This document shows positions 15,801-24,800 of a stretch of 33,131 bases of DNA, in pieces. A program made the position numbers and the translations under genes. The stretch comes from Vibrio nigripulchritudo ATCC 27043 (lineage in GTDB: Bacteria > Pseudomonadota > Gammaproteobacteria > Enterobacterales > Vibrionaceae). Under the pieces are notes generated by a model. That model worked only from the letters and a program-made list of their open reading frames with translations, did not search any database and had not been told where the DNA came from. The stretch spans positions 1 to 33,131 of the forward strand of contig NZ_AFWJ01000276.1 of NCBI RefSeq assembly GCF_000222685.1. Direction: 5' to 3'. Position 1 is the first letter of the stretch; each line of letters starts with the position of its first letter.

Positions 15801-18489
15801 CTTTGGCAACCCCCACTCCGCCGATATGGATTTCTCCAGTCGCGCCAACGGGGCAATGACCACCAAACTCATTCAGTACCCACATCGTCTGGTTAGGCAT
15901 GGCCAAGCCATAGGGAATGCTTGTCCAGTCGGGTTTCACTTCTTCAATTGGATACCAGATGGACCAGATACTGCCTTCTGTTGCTCCGCCTAGAGAGACA
16001 GGAGACACGCCAGGAATCAAGCTTTTAAGCTGATTCGGGAGCTGAAGAGGGATCCAGTCGCCACTCATCAGCACCACTCGAAGGGTACGAAGTTTGTTGG
16101 CAGTCAGTTCTGCCTCTTCCGCCAGAAGCTGTGCGAGCTGAGGAACGGAGTTCCAGATGGTCACCTGATGTGCCTCAACCAAATCTGCCCAGCGGCTCGG
16201 GCTCTGAACCTCCGACTGGCCTGGGAACACAATAGCAGCACCCGCCGCTAAAGTGCCAAACAGATCGTAAACAGACAGATCAAAGCTCAAATCAGACAAG
16301 GCCAATACCCGATCGTTTGTCTGAACATTGAAAGTCTGGTTCACCGCTTCAATAGTATTCATGGCGCCATCGTGGCTGATCACTACCCCTTTGGGTTTTC
16401 CCGTGCTGCCAGAGGTAAAGATAACGTATGCCAGCTCCGTGGGTTGCACAGTGGGAAGTGATTGCTGCCAGTTTTCAGGCGCAGGCTGTGATATTACGTC
16501 ATCAACAATAATAAGCTGGTAAGCGTTCAGCCAGTGCGGGTCGGTGCTTTGCTGGGAACATTCTGCCATTTGAAGCTGATGATATTGCGCCTTTGAGATC
16601 ACCAGTCGAGATACGCCACCAGCTTGCAATACATCGTGAAGACGAGATGCCGGCCAGGCGACATTAAGCGGCAAATAAGCCGCACCGACAGCCATAATCC
16701 CCAGAGTAGACACCACCTGCAGTTCACTCTTCTCAGTCAGAACCCCGATCAGCTCCCCTCTTTGAACACCAGATTGAGTCAATACATGAGTCAAGGACAA
16801 CACATGCTGGCTTACTTCCTGATAGCTGTAATCCCCTTCGGATGAGATAACCGCCGTGGCATTGGGATGGTTCTCTGCCTGCTCAAAGAAACCTTCAAAC
16901 AGATTACGCGATGGGTAGTCCGCCTCAGTGTTGTTCCAGTTGTTCAACAGGGTATGCTTTTCTTCTTCTGAGAGAATATCGATTTGCCCCAGTGCCTGCT
17001 GGCTGTTTTCAGCAAACCCGTTCAGCACGCACATGAAGACCTTGATGAAACGTTGGATAGATGCTTCATCAAACAGGCTAGTCGCGAAATTGATGCTGCC
17101 GTAGATGTCGTCTTCACCGTCATCCAGATACATACTCAAATCGAATTTAGCAGGGTTGGTTTTAGAGCGAACGTCGTCAAACTGAGCTTGCTTAAAAGGC
17201 AAAGGGTTCTCTTTCAGCCCTTTCTCACCAAAGCTCTGCACCGCAAACATCACCTGAAAAACAGGATGTCGGGACATGTCTCTTTCTACGTTCAGCGCTT
17301 CAACCATTTGCTCAAATGGCAAGTCCTGATGCCCTTTGGCATCAAAAACCGTTCGATGAACATCAGCGATAAAGTCTTTAACGCTCTGCGACAGAGACAC
17401 GTCTGCGCGCAAAGGCAGGGTATTCACAAAGTACCCAATCAGATTTGCTACCTGAGGGTAATGACGGTTGTCAGAAGGTGTGCCGACGACCAGACTTTTC
17501 TGCCCAGACAACATGGCTAACGTCGTGTAAAAGCCACTAAGGAGCACGGTGTACAATGTGGTGTCTCGTTTGCGAGCGAGCTCTCGTAACTGACGAGACA
17601 GATCCCCTTCAAAGGTAAACACGACATCTTGCCCGCGATAATCCACACTGGCGGGTCTCGGGCGATCCGTAGGCAAAGCCAGATTTTCTACATCAGAAAG
17701 TTGCCGAGTCCAGTAAGCGAGCTGCTTATCTAAGTTGTCACCTTGAAGATGCTGGTGTTGCCACAAAGCATAGTCACTAAAATCCAGCATTGGCTCGGCG
17801 AGATCAGGGCGCTGCCCAGAATGATAGGCTTGATAGACAAGTGCCAACTCATCAAGAAATACATCTGTCGACCAGCCATCAAAGGCGATGTGATGCCAAA
17901 TCACCAGCAAGTAGTTTTTTTCTGCACCAATATACCGAATCAGCCGCATCGGTGGCTCAGCCGTCAAATCAAACGGCTGTGCAATCTCGGTATCGAATGT
18001 CTGTTTTAATGACGTGTCTTCGGGCAGAACCTCCACTTTGATGGAGGCAGCCTCGTTTAAGTGATGCACATACGGCTGATCTTGCTCATCCGACAGATAG
18101 ACAGAATTCAGTACCGGATGGCGCTCAGCCATAAACTGAAACGCCTGCTCCAACGCCGACAGGTCAACATCATCGTCCAGTTCAAACACGTAAGGAATAT
18201 GGTAGGCATCAGTACCCTGTTCAAACTGCTCAATGAAGAGCATTCTTTCCTGTGAGAACGAAAGCACATTGGGCTTTGATGGCAACCTGAGTATCTCTCT
18301 TTCCCAGAAATCGTACTTGGAGGCGACTTTATTCAACTGGAGCAACGCCAATAATTCAGGTTTACTGGCTTTGATTTCATCCAGCAATTCGGGGCACGGC
18401 TTGTCACCAGAAAACGCCAGCTTAATTGCTTCGTCTTCGACCCAGACCGACATATTGCTGGCTTTGATTCGATTGACTAGCTCATACAT
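12859..18489 (-). CDS. NRPS module C-A-T with Cys-type thioesterase, fused to an MFS exporter
   Basis: This 1876-residue protein is the last enzyme of the assembly line. Domains: TubC-type N-terminal docking domain (1-55); condensation domain with H199-H200-x-x-x-D-G, an ordinary peptide-bond-forming type and not a heterocyclase; adenylation domain (about 500-1000); carrier domain with S1082 in I-G-G-N-S-I; thioesterase (about 1150-1385); a charged linker; and a 12-helix MFS transporter (about 1430-1845). Specificity residues read D-L-Y-N-L-S-L-I-W from D737 onward, the classical Cys code, with the G-G-A-T-E variant of core motif A5. The TE nucleophile motif is G-H-C-V-G with C1222 in place of Ser; D1338 and H1370 are the likely other triad members. 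The start is two bases after the previous stop codon, so translation is coupled. Confidence 0.93.
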   Translation of the reverse strand: MYELVNRIKASNMSVWVEDEAIKLAFSGDKPCPELLDEIKASKPELLALLQLNKVASKYDFWEREILRLPSKPNVLSFSQERMLFIEQFEQGTDAYHIPYVFELDDDVDLSALEQAFQFMAERHPVLNSVYLSDEQDQPYVHHLNEAASIKVEVLPEDTSLKQTFDTEIAQPFDLTAEPPMRLIRYIGAEKNYLLVIWHHIAFDGWSTDVFLDELALVYQAYHSGQRPDLAEPMLDFSDYALWQHQHLQGDNLDKQLAYWTRQLSDVENLALPTDRPRPASVDYRGQDVVFTFEGDLSRQLRELARKRDTTLYTVLLSGFYTTLAMLSGQKSLVVGTPSDNRHYPQVANLIGYFVNTLPLRADVSLSQSVKDFIADVHRTVFDAKGHQDLPFEQMVEALNVERDMSRHPVFQVMFAVQSFGEKGLKENPLPFKQAQFDDVRSKTNPAKFDLSMYLDDGEDDIYGSINFATSLFDEASIQRFIKVFMCVLNGFAENSQQALGQIDILSEEEKHTLLNNWNNTEADYPSRNLFEGFFEQAENHPNATAVISSEGDYSYQEVSQHVLSLTHVLTQSGVQRGELIGVLTEKSELQVVSTLGIMAVGAAYLPLNVAWPASRLHDVLQAGGVSRLVISKAQYHQLQMAECSQQSTDPHWLNAYQLIIVDDVISQPAPENWQQSLPTVQPTELAYVIFTSGSTGKPKGVVISHDGAMNTIEAVNQTFNVQTNDRVLALSDLSFDLSVYDLFGTLAAGAAIVFPGQSEVQSPSRWADLVEAHQVTIWNSVPQLAQLLAEEAELTANKLRTLRVVLMSGDWIPLQLPNQLKSLIPGVSPVSLGGATEGSIWSIWYPIEEVKPDWTSIPYGLAMPNQTMWVLNEFGGHCPVGATGEIHIGGVGVAKGYYKDPVRSEAQFFYHPTLGRLYRTGDLGSWNQNGYIEFKGRKDFQVKVRGYRVELGEIETLLCQQPSVKHAVVIDVERNGVKTLAAYVVPEGNGECDFEPLKVVATEQLPEYMVPSTFTAIEDVPLTANGKLDRKALPEPVWQSVDVYTPPDSPLEQLLVNTWQDVLSIERVGTQDNFFHIGGNSIAAIRMISVLNRALSEHAEFEQIRKLTVTDLFRHPNIVGLATYLEGEGEEEHSGLLHCLKRSKTKKKQLICVPYGGGSPIAYQPLASCLPDDFSLYALNFPGHDFARADESLMPLPQIAEQCVEEILSGIEGDVYLFGHCVGGALTLDIARRLESQGRQVHGVFLGATFPFPRLPFAALESLRQWIPFDRLISNRLRFESILSLGGFSESLEEDELDFMMSAMRQDVSDAEDFYTQANLSPEQYRIQAPILSIYGDKDKSTEFFEERHQDWQAFSSDVDLEVLPDAGHFFIKHQPHELSRILDCQITKWQSNKHHPNSEPPEKEHSKSQESFSFSGWLQGKRAEQETNPSLTLFFIIVFGQFMSMLGTGVTAFALGTWVYLQTGSVTEFAYISVFALLPGILMLPFAGALVDRWDRRIILMLSDTISVCGTLFIFFMITTSELQIWQIYTVVTISSIGQAFQRPAYIATIAQLVPKRYLGRANGLAQLASSTSQVIAVFAGGYLFLEIGLRNVLMLDIAAFCVAFTTLLLIRFPNRMFKKRELPLVQEIMEGWQYILQRKEMVAMVIFFAVYNFAFSAIMVLGTPLILSVGEADLLGRVLAFDGIGQLVGGLLMGIWGGTRLRAHGMIGFTLLTGVSMMIAGLMAQQFFLMLGFFGIGMSLALVNAHWQCLIQVKVGLELQGRVIATNQMMSWSMMPLAYFVIGYMAEHVVEPFVYGDSPVAELISSALGEREGLGVGVLLAGLGAFAVLWGIASLLYRPLRLMEQRLPDVIPDEIPVAEEGIQPTSMKESTAS
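12955..14202 (-). other. MFS exporter domain fused to the NRPS C-terminus
   Basis: About 12 hydrophobic segments can be counted, with the MFS loop 2-3 motif G-A-L-V-D-R-W-D-R-R. The type resembles the MFS_3 / EntS-like exporters used for siderophores and macrolides. It is in frame with the TE and needs no separate start, and the reading frame has no break, so the fusion is real in this sequence. Confidence 0.9.
14335..15045 (-). other. Thioesterase domain with Cys nucleophile
   Basis: An alpha/beta hydrolase of the NRPS TE family: V-P-Y-G-G-G-S at the start, F-P-G-H, then G-H-C-V-G-G. The codon at 14824-14826 reads TGT on the minus strand, so Cys is certain in this sequence. The Asp (Y-G-D-K-D) and His (D-A-G-H-F-F) spacing resembles type II TEs more than SrfA-type TEs. 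Confidence 0.85.
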
Positions 18490-18491
18490 AT

Positions 18492-21400
18492 CTAGATACT
18501 CATTTCGTTATCTTGTTCTTCCAGGAAGCTATGTTTCTGGTTCTCTTCAATAAACTGAGCCAGCTCACCAATGGTTTTGGTGGTGTATAAGTTCACTAGC
18601 TCAAGTCGAAGGGAATGCCCGAGATAGCGATTGATCTGACTGACTACCTTGATGGCGTTGATGGAGTTCCCCCCTACCTGGAAGAAGCTATCGTGAACAC
18701 CTATTCGCTCTGCACCCAACACCTCCTGCCAGATACCACACAGCGCGATTTCCAGTTCAGTTTCCGGTGCGATGTAGCGGTCACTAGCAGACCACTCTGG
18801 TTCAGGTAAGGCTCGGCGGTCTAACTTGCCGTTCATGGTCAGCGGAATGGCGTCAATCTGAGTGAATGTCGACGGCACCATAAAGTCAGGAAGGGAAGCA
18901 GACAGAGCTTGCCTGATGCGTTCAACATCCAGCGTGGTGTCGCTGACAATGTAGGCTGCTAAGTATTTTTCGCCCTCTTTCTCTCGGTCGATGACCACCG
19001 CCTGCTGCACCGTTGCCTCTTCCAGCAACACGGCTTCGATTTCACCCAGCTCAATGCGGTGACCTCGGATTTTTACCTGAAAGTCATTTCGACCGATGTA
19101 CTCCAGTTGACCATCGTGACGCCAGCGCACCAGGTCGCCTGTTTTGTACAGGCGTTCCTCGTGTCCTGCTATCGGGCTGGTGATAAAGCGCTCTTGCGTC
19201 AGTGCTTCTCGGTTGAGATAGCCACGTGCCAGCCCTACTCCGCCAATGTGCAACTCTCCCGGCACACCAATTGGGCACAGCTTGCCTTGATTGGATAGCA
19301 CGTAGCAGCTTTCGTTGTTTAAAGGGGTTCCGATAAGGTTGGCTTTACCTGGTTGATACTCCGACTGAGTGCTCCAGATGCAGGCTTCGGTTGGACCATA
19401 AACCTGAATCACCTTTTGGAAACGCTGAGACAGGCTGTGATACAAAGTTTCAGAGCCACTTTCTCCACCCACTATCACGGTGATATGGGACAAATCGACC
19501 GACTCAGGCAAAGCTACCTGCAGCACTGACCACACCGATGGTGTGAGCTGAAGAACATTGGTCTTCAAAGCATGGCTAGATAGCGTGTCAGGCGCTTGAT
19601 GGATGTCCGACAGGTACACTGTGCCGCCAGACAGCAGTGGTAACCCGTATTCCAGCCCAAAGATATCAAAGGTGTATTGCGTCAGACTGACTAAGGAGAC
19701 AGGCTTCGCGCCCAGAGACTGGTGATATTGATGCACAAAGTCTGCGTACGCAGAGTGCGGCATCATGACGCCTTTTGGCTTTCCTGTGGTGCCAGAGGTG
19801 TAGATGACGTACGCCAAGTCATTGCCTGAGATAGTTACATCCAGATTATCTGTTGATTGCCCCTCATACGCTGATGGGCTGTCCACTGCAACCAGCTCCG
19901 GTAGAGCAGAAAGCTCGTTGAGCCAGCTGTCCAGCTCACTCAATTGGCTTTGCTGAGTCAGCACCAAAGGCGCGGCGGTATCTTCAAAGATGAACTGTGC
20001 CCGCTCTTTCGGGTAATCCGGCGAAACTGGAACGTAAGCCCCGCCCGCTTTCAGCACCGCCAATAAGGCAATCAGCATTTCACTGCTGCGCTCCATAAAT
20101 AGGGCAACGGGCGTATCGGGTTTCAGTTCGGATTGGTAACGCTGTTGGTGGGTATCACGCAAAGTGTTCGCCAACTGGTTGGCTTTTTCATTCAACGCTT
20201 GGTAGGTCAGCGTTTCTTCCTGATGCACCAGCGCTATGGCATCTGGTGTTTGTTGAACCTGCGCTTCAAACAGTCGGTGCCACATGGGTTCAACAGGAAG
20301 CTCTGCCTCTGTTTGGTTCCAGTCGATAAATAACTGCTTCTCGCTGTCGGTTAATACGTCTAACTCAGCGATGCTTTGCTCCGCATTACAGACAAACCCG
20401 GTCAGGATTTGCTGATACAACGCCAGAATGCGTTCAGCAGTAGCCAGCTCAAACAAACTTACCGCATAATCCAGCCCGACTTTCAGAGCCTGATACCCAT
20501 CATCAACATGCAAAGTCAGATCAAACTTCGCGGGTGAGTAAAAACCTTCGTCTCCCAAGTCTACCGATTCAAACGGCAATGCATCCTGACTGAGTTCTTG
20601 ATGACCAAAGCTTTGCATGCCAAACATCACCTGAAACAGAGGGTGACGCGACATATCACGCTCAACGTTTAACACATCAATTAATCGCTCGAATGGCACG
20701 TCCTGATTCGCTTTGGCGCTGGTCATGACTTCGTGCACCTGTTTGATGAGGTCAGACACTTTGTTGTCGCCTTTTACCTGAGCTCGCAGCACCAGAGAGG
20801 TAGCAAAGAATCCAATCAGATCTTGAGTCTGAGGAAGGTGTCGATTGTCCGACGGTGTCCCCACCAAATGATCTTCCTGACCAGACAACGTAGCCAGTGC
20901 GACGTAAAACGCACTCAGCATCACCACATACAAGGTTGTGTCGTGTTCGCGCGCTAAGGATTTGAGTTGAATAGACAGCTCAGGGGAAAGTGCCAACGAT
21001 ACGTTTTTCCCGCGATAATCCACTTTTGGTGGTCTTGGGAAATCGGTCGGTAGGGCTAAGGTTTCGAAACCAGAAAGTGTGTTTTTCCAATATTCGGTTT
21101 GGTTGCCTGTCTCATCACTTTCTAGTTGATGTCGCTGCCAGAACGCATAATCACAATAGTCGATCTCCAGCGCAGGAAATACGGGCTGCTTGCCTGCTTT
21201 TAATGCGGTATAGGCTTGGGATAGTTCGCGCAGAAATATGTCTGTCGACCAGCCATCAAAGGCGATGTGATGCCACAGCATCAACAGATACTGTTTGTCG
21301 CCTACCTTGTACTGGATAAGACGTAACGGTGGCTCTCTGCCCAGTTCAAATGGGCGTGCAACGTCTTCGGCTAACGCCTGCTTAAATGCATCAAACGAGT

Positions 21401-21866
21401 CTGCCAATCGCACGGGCATTGCGACAGGCTGAGTGCTTTCATGCAAAGAGAATTGCCCCTCTTCACTCTGCTGATAACAGGACTTGAGTACCGGGTGGCG
21501 ATCCACGATGTATTGAAACGCCGAGAGCAGTTGAGGTAACTGAATATCGTCAGATAACTCCACGGTATAGGGAATATGGTAAGCGTCCGTTCCCTGCTCA
21601 AACTGTTCGATGAAGAGCATACGCTCCTGAGCAAAGGAAAGCGCGCCTTTGCTCTCTGAAACGGAGAAGATTTCTTTACCCCAGAAGTCGTGCTTGGAGA
21701 AAATCTGATTGTTTTCTAAAACTTCCAATAACTGAGGCTTACTGGCTTTGATGGCGGTCAGCATCTCTTCGGAAGGTTTATCGGCACCAAACGCAAGTTT
21801 GATCGCGCCATCTTCCACCCATACTGACAACTCATTGGTTTTGATTTTATTGATTAGATCTAACAT
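18492..21866 (-). CDS. NRPS module TubC-C-A-T, predicted Gly
   Basis: An 1124-residue single-module enzyme. Domains: TubC-type docking (1-55), condensation with H199-H200-x-x-x-D204-G205 (LCL-like), adenylation (about 510-1020) and carrier with S1068 in V-G-G-N-S-I. The specificity residues read D-I-L-Q-I-G-V-I-W, very close to the glycine code D-I-L-Q-L-G-L-I-W. The C-terminus ends F-L-E-E-Q-D-N-E-M-S-I, almost the same as the tail of the preceding NRPS, and both face a TubC domain. The A-T part is nearly identical DNA to the last A-T of the preceding gene, whereas the C domain is not. Its ATG follows the previous stop by three bases (TAA-GCC-ATG) with no strong ribosome binding site, indicating translational coupling. 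Confidence 0.93.
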   Translation of the reverse strand: MLDLINKIKTNELSVWVEDGAIKLAFGADKPSEEMLTAIKASKPQLLEVLENNQIFSKHDFWGKEIFSVSESKGALSFAQERMLFIEQFEQGTDAYHIPYTVELSDDIQLPQLLSAFQYIVDRHPVLKSCYQQSEEGQFSLHESTQPVAMPVRLADSFDAFKQALAEDVARPFELGREPPLRLIQYKVGDKQYLLMLWHHIAFDGWSTDIFLRELSQAYTALKAGKQPVFPALEIDYCDYAFWQRHQLESDETGNQTEYWKNTLSGFETLALPTDFPRPPKVDYRGKNVSLALSPELSIQLKSLAREHDTTLYVVMLSAFYVALATLSGQEDHLVGTPSDNRHLPQTQDLIGFFATSLVLRAQVKGDNKVSDLIKQVHEVMTSAKANQDVPFERLIDVLNVERDMSRHPLFQVMFGMQSFGHQELSQDALPFESVDLGDEGFYSPAKFDLTLHVDDGYQALKVGLDYAVSLFELATAERILALYQQILTGFVCNAEQSIAELDVLTDSEKQLFIDWNQTEAELPVEPMWHRLFEAQVQQTPDAIALVHQEETLTYQALNEKANQLANTLRDTHQQRYQSELKPDTPVALFMERSSEMLIALLAVLKAGGAYVPVSPDYPKERAQFIFEDTAAPLVLTQQSQLSELDSWLNELSALPELVAVDSPSAYEGQSTDNLDVTISGNDLAYVIYTSGTTGKPKGVMMPHSAYADFVHQYHQSLGAKPVSLVSLTQYTFDIFGLEYGLPLLSGGTVYLSDIHQAPDTLSSHALKTNVLQLTPSVWSVLQVALPESVDLSHITVIVGGESGSETLYHSLSQRFQKVIQVYGPTEACIWSTQSEYQPGKANLIGTPLNNESCYVLSNQGKLCPIGVPGELHIGGVGLARGYLNREALTQERFITSPIAGHEERLYKTGDLVRWRHDGQLEYIGRNDFQVKIRGHRIELGEIEAVLLEEATVQQAVVIDREKEGEKYLAAYIVSDTTLDVERIRQALSASLPDFMVPSTFTQIDAIPLTMNGKLDRRALPEPEWSASDRYIAPETELEIALCGIWQEVLGAERIGVHDSFFQVGGNSINAIKVVSQINRYLGHSLRLELVNLYTTKTIGELAQFIEENQKHSFLEEQDNEMSI
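18633..20323. repeat. Duplicated A-T segment, copy in the 1124-residue NRPS
   Basis: About 1.69 kb is nearly identical to 22011-23701 at a constant offset of 3378 bases. The match runs from the C-A linker (W-N-Q-T-E-A-E-L-P-V) to the first half of the carrier domain (K-V-V-S-Q) and then stops, so the unit covers A and most of T but not C. Confidence 0.93.
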
Positions 21867-21869
21867 GGC

Positions 21870-24800
21870 TTAAATACTCATTTCGTTAACTTGCTGATCT
21901 AAGAAACCCGAGTCTTGTTGGGCTTGCAGATGCATGTGCAATTCAGCAATGGTTTTCAAATTAAACAGATGAATCAGTTCTAGACGGCCTCGAACTAAGG
22001 GGTGGCGATTGACCTGACTGACTACCTTAATGGCGTTGATGGAATTCCCCCCAACCTGGAAGAAGCTGTCATGTATGCCGACTCGCTCCGCACCCAACAC
22101 CTCCTGCCAGATACCACACAGCGCGATTTCCAGTTCAGTTTCCGGTGCGGTGTAGCTGTCACTGGCTGACCACTCTGGTTCAGGTAAGGCTCGGCGGTCT
22201 AACTTGCCGTTCATGGTCAGCGGAATGGCGTCAATCTGAGTGAACATCGACGGCACCATAAAGTCAGGAAGGGAAGCAGACAGGGCTTGCCTGATGCGTT
22301 CAGCATCCAGCGTGGTATCGCTGACAATGTAGGCTGCTAAGTATTTTTCACCCTCTTTCTCTCGGTCGATGACCACCGCCTGCTGCACCGTTGCCTCTTC
22401 CAGCAACACGGCTTCGATTTCACCCAGCTCAATGCGGTGACCTCGGATTTTTACCTGAAAGTCATTTCGACCGATGTACTCCAGTTGACCATCGTGACGC
22501 CAGCGCACCAGGTCGCCTGTTTTGTACAGGCGTTCCTCGTGTCCTGCTATCGGGCTGGTGATAAAGCGCTCTTGCGTCAGTGCTTCTCGGTTGAGATAGC
22601 CACGTGCCAGCCCTACTCCGCCAATGTGCAGTTCTCCAGGCACACCAATTGGGCACAGCTTGCCTTGAGTGGATAGCACATAGCAGCTTTCGTTGTTTAA
22701 AGGGGTTCCGATAAGGTTAGCTTTACCTTGTTGGTATTCTGACTGAGTGCTCCAGATGCAGGCTTCGGTTGGACCGTAAACCTGAATCACCTTCTGGAAA
22801 CGCTGAGACAGGTTTTGATACAGAGCTTCAGAGCCACTTTCTCCACCGACTATCACGGTGATATGGGACAAATCGATCGACTCAGGCAAAGCCACTTGCA
22901 ACACTGACCACACCGATGGTGTGAGCTGGAGAACATTGGTCTTCAAGGCGTGGCTGGATAGCGTATCAGGCGCTTGATGAATGTCCGACAGGTAGACTGT
23001 GCCACCCGACAGCAGCGGTAATCCGTATTCCAACCCGAAGATGTCAAAGGTGTATTGCGTCAGGCTGACCAGGGAAACAGGCTTTTCGCCCAGAGACTGG
23101 TGGTATTGATGAATAAAGTCTGCGTACGCAGCGTGCGGCATCATGACGCCTTTCGGCTTTCCAGTGGTACCAGAGGTGTAGATGACGTACGCCAAGTCAT
23201 TGCCTGAGATAGCTACATCCAGATTATCCGTTGATTGCCCCTCATACGCTGACGGGCTGTCCACTGCAACCAGCTCCGGTAGAGCAGAAAGCTCGTTTAG
23301 CCAGCTGTCCAGCTCCCCCAATTTGCTTTGCTGAGTCAGTACCAAAGGCGCGGCGGTATCTTCAAAGATGAACTGCGCCCGCTCTTTTGGGTATTCCGGC
23401 GAAACAGGGACGTAAGCCCCGCCCGCTTTCAGCACCGCCAGTATGGCAATCAGCATTTCGCTGCTGCGCTCCATAAATAGGGCAACGGGCGTATCGGGTT
23501 TCAGTTCGGATTGGTAACGCTGCTGATGCATCTCCCGAAGCGTGTTTGCCAACTGGTTGGCTTTTTCATTCAACGCTTGGTAAGTCAGTACTTCTTCCTG
23601 ATGCACCAGTGCTACAGTATCTGGTGTTTGTTGAGCCTGTGCCTCAAACAGTCGGTGCCACGTGGGTTCAACGGGAAGCTCCGCCTCTGTTTGGTTCCAG
23701 TCATTAATCAGATACTGCGTTTCTTGCTCACTGATCACTGTTATCTGTTCATGCAACTGCTGGCTGTCTGCCGCTACCGCGAGCAAGATTGACTCTAGTT
23801 GTTCAAGTAATCGAGCAGCCAATCTCTTGTCCAACAAAGTTTTATCAAAACCTAGTTGGATGCTGAGCGTCCCTTCTTTCTCATACGCCATGATGGAGAA
23901 CGGGTAATCCATCTTATCGCTCCAGCTGCGAGGAACGGTATCCGCTGCCAAACCCGAAGCGGTGTCATCGGCGTAAGATGGGTAGTTTTCGAAAATAAAC
24001 AGGCTGTGGAACAGACGCTTTCCGTCTTTCTGAAGATCCGCCAGCAACATACTGCTGAAACTGTTTAATTCAGCAATGCTTCGATGAATGCTTCTTAGCA
24101 CTTCTGCGATGGTGGACGACGCTTCCCATGTCACAGCCAAAGGAAGCGTGTTGATGTAGAGCCCGACACTCTCTTCAATTCCGTCGATGGGAATATCGCG
24201 CCCTGACACCGTCGTACCCACGATGGTTTGCGAGTCCTGCGTCATCATTTGAATCAACTTATGCCAGGCAAACTGAAGTGCCACGTTGGTCGTCACGCCT
24301 AACGACTGACACGCCGATTTGAGCGAAGCAAAGCGCTCTCCTTCTAAGCGATGCGTCATCTCTGCAGGCTCCTGAAGTGAGCGAGTCGCATCCAAGTCAG
24401 CAGGGCCAGAAAGCAATACGCTTAAGTCATTCGCCATCTGTAGGTTTTTGGCTTTCTCCTGCCAGTAGCGCTGAGATGTCGAATGCTGTGCCACTTTATG
24501 CGCCTGAACACGGCCATAAACCGTATCTTTCTTAGCGCTTGAATCTAAACCCTGAACCAGCGCATCGTAGTGCTGGTGCACCGTTTTCAGCAGGATAGGG
24601 TTACTCCAACCATCCGTCACGCTGTGGTGCGCCGTCTGAATCAGGGCGTATTGGCGCTCTGCCCGCTTAACAAATGCGACTCGGAACAGCCCAGTTTTTG
24701 ATAAATCGAACGGCTTGCGACGCTCTTGTGCCTGCAACTCATCGATTCGAATATCGTGTTCGGATTCAGATACCCCAGAGAAGTCATGCAGAGTAAAACG

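Noticed and set aside
16984-17520. 178-codon plus-strand frame opposite the C domain
   Set aside because: The C domain on the other strand is unambiguous; the long antisense frame arises from codon bias.
12859-18489. Possible heterocyclisation domain ahead of the Cys module
   Set aside because: The condensation motif reads H-H-I-A-F-D-G, not D-x-x-x-x-D, so thiazoline formation by this domain is not supported.
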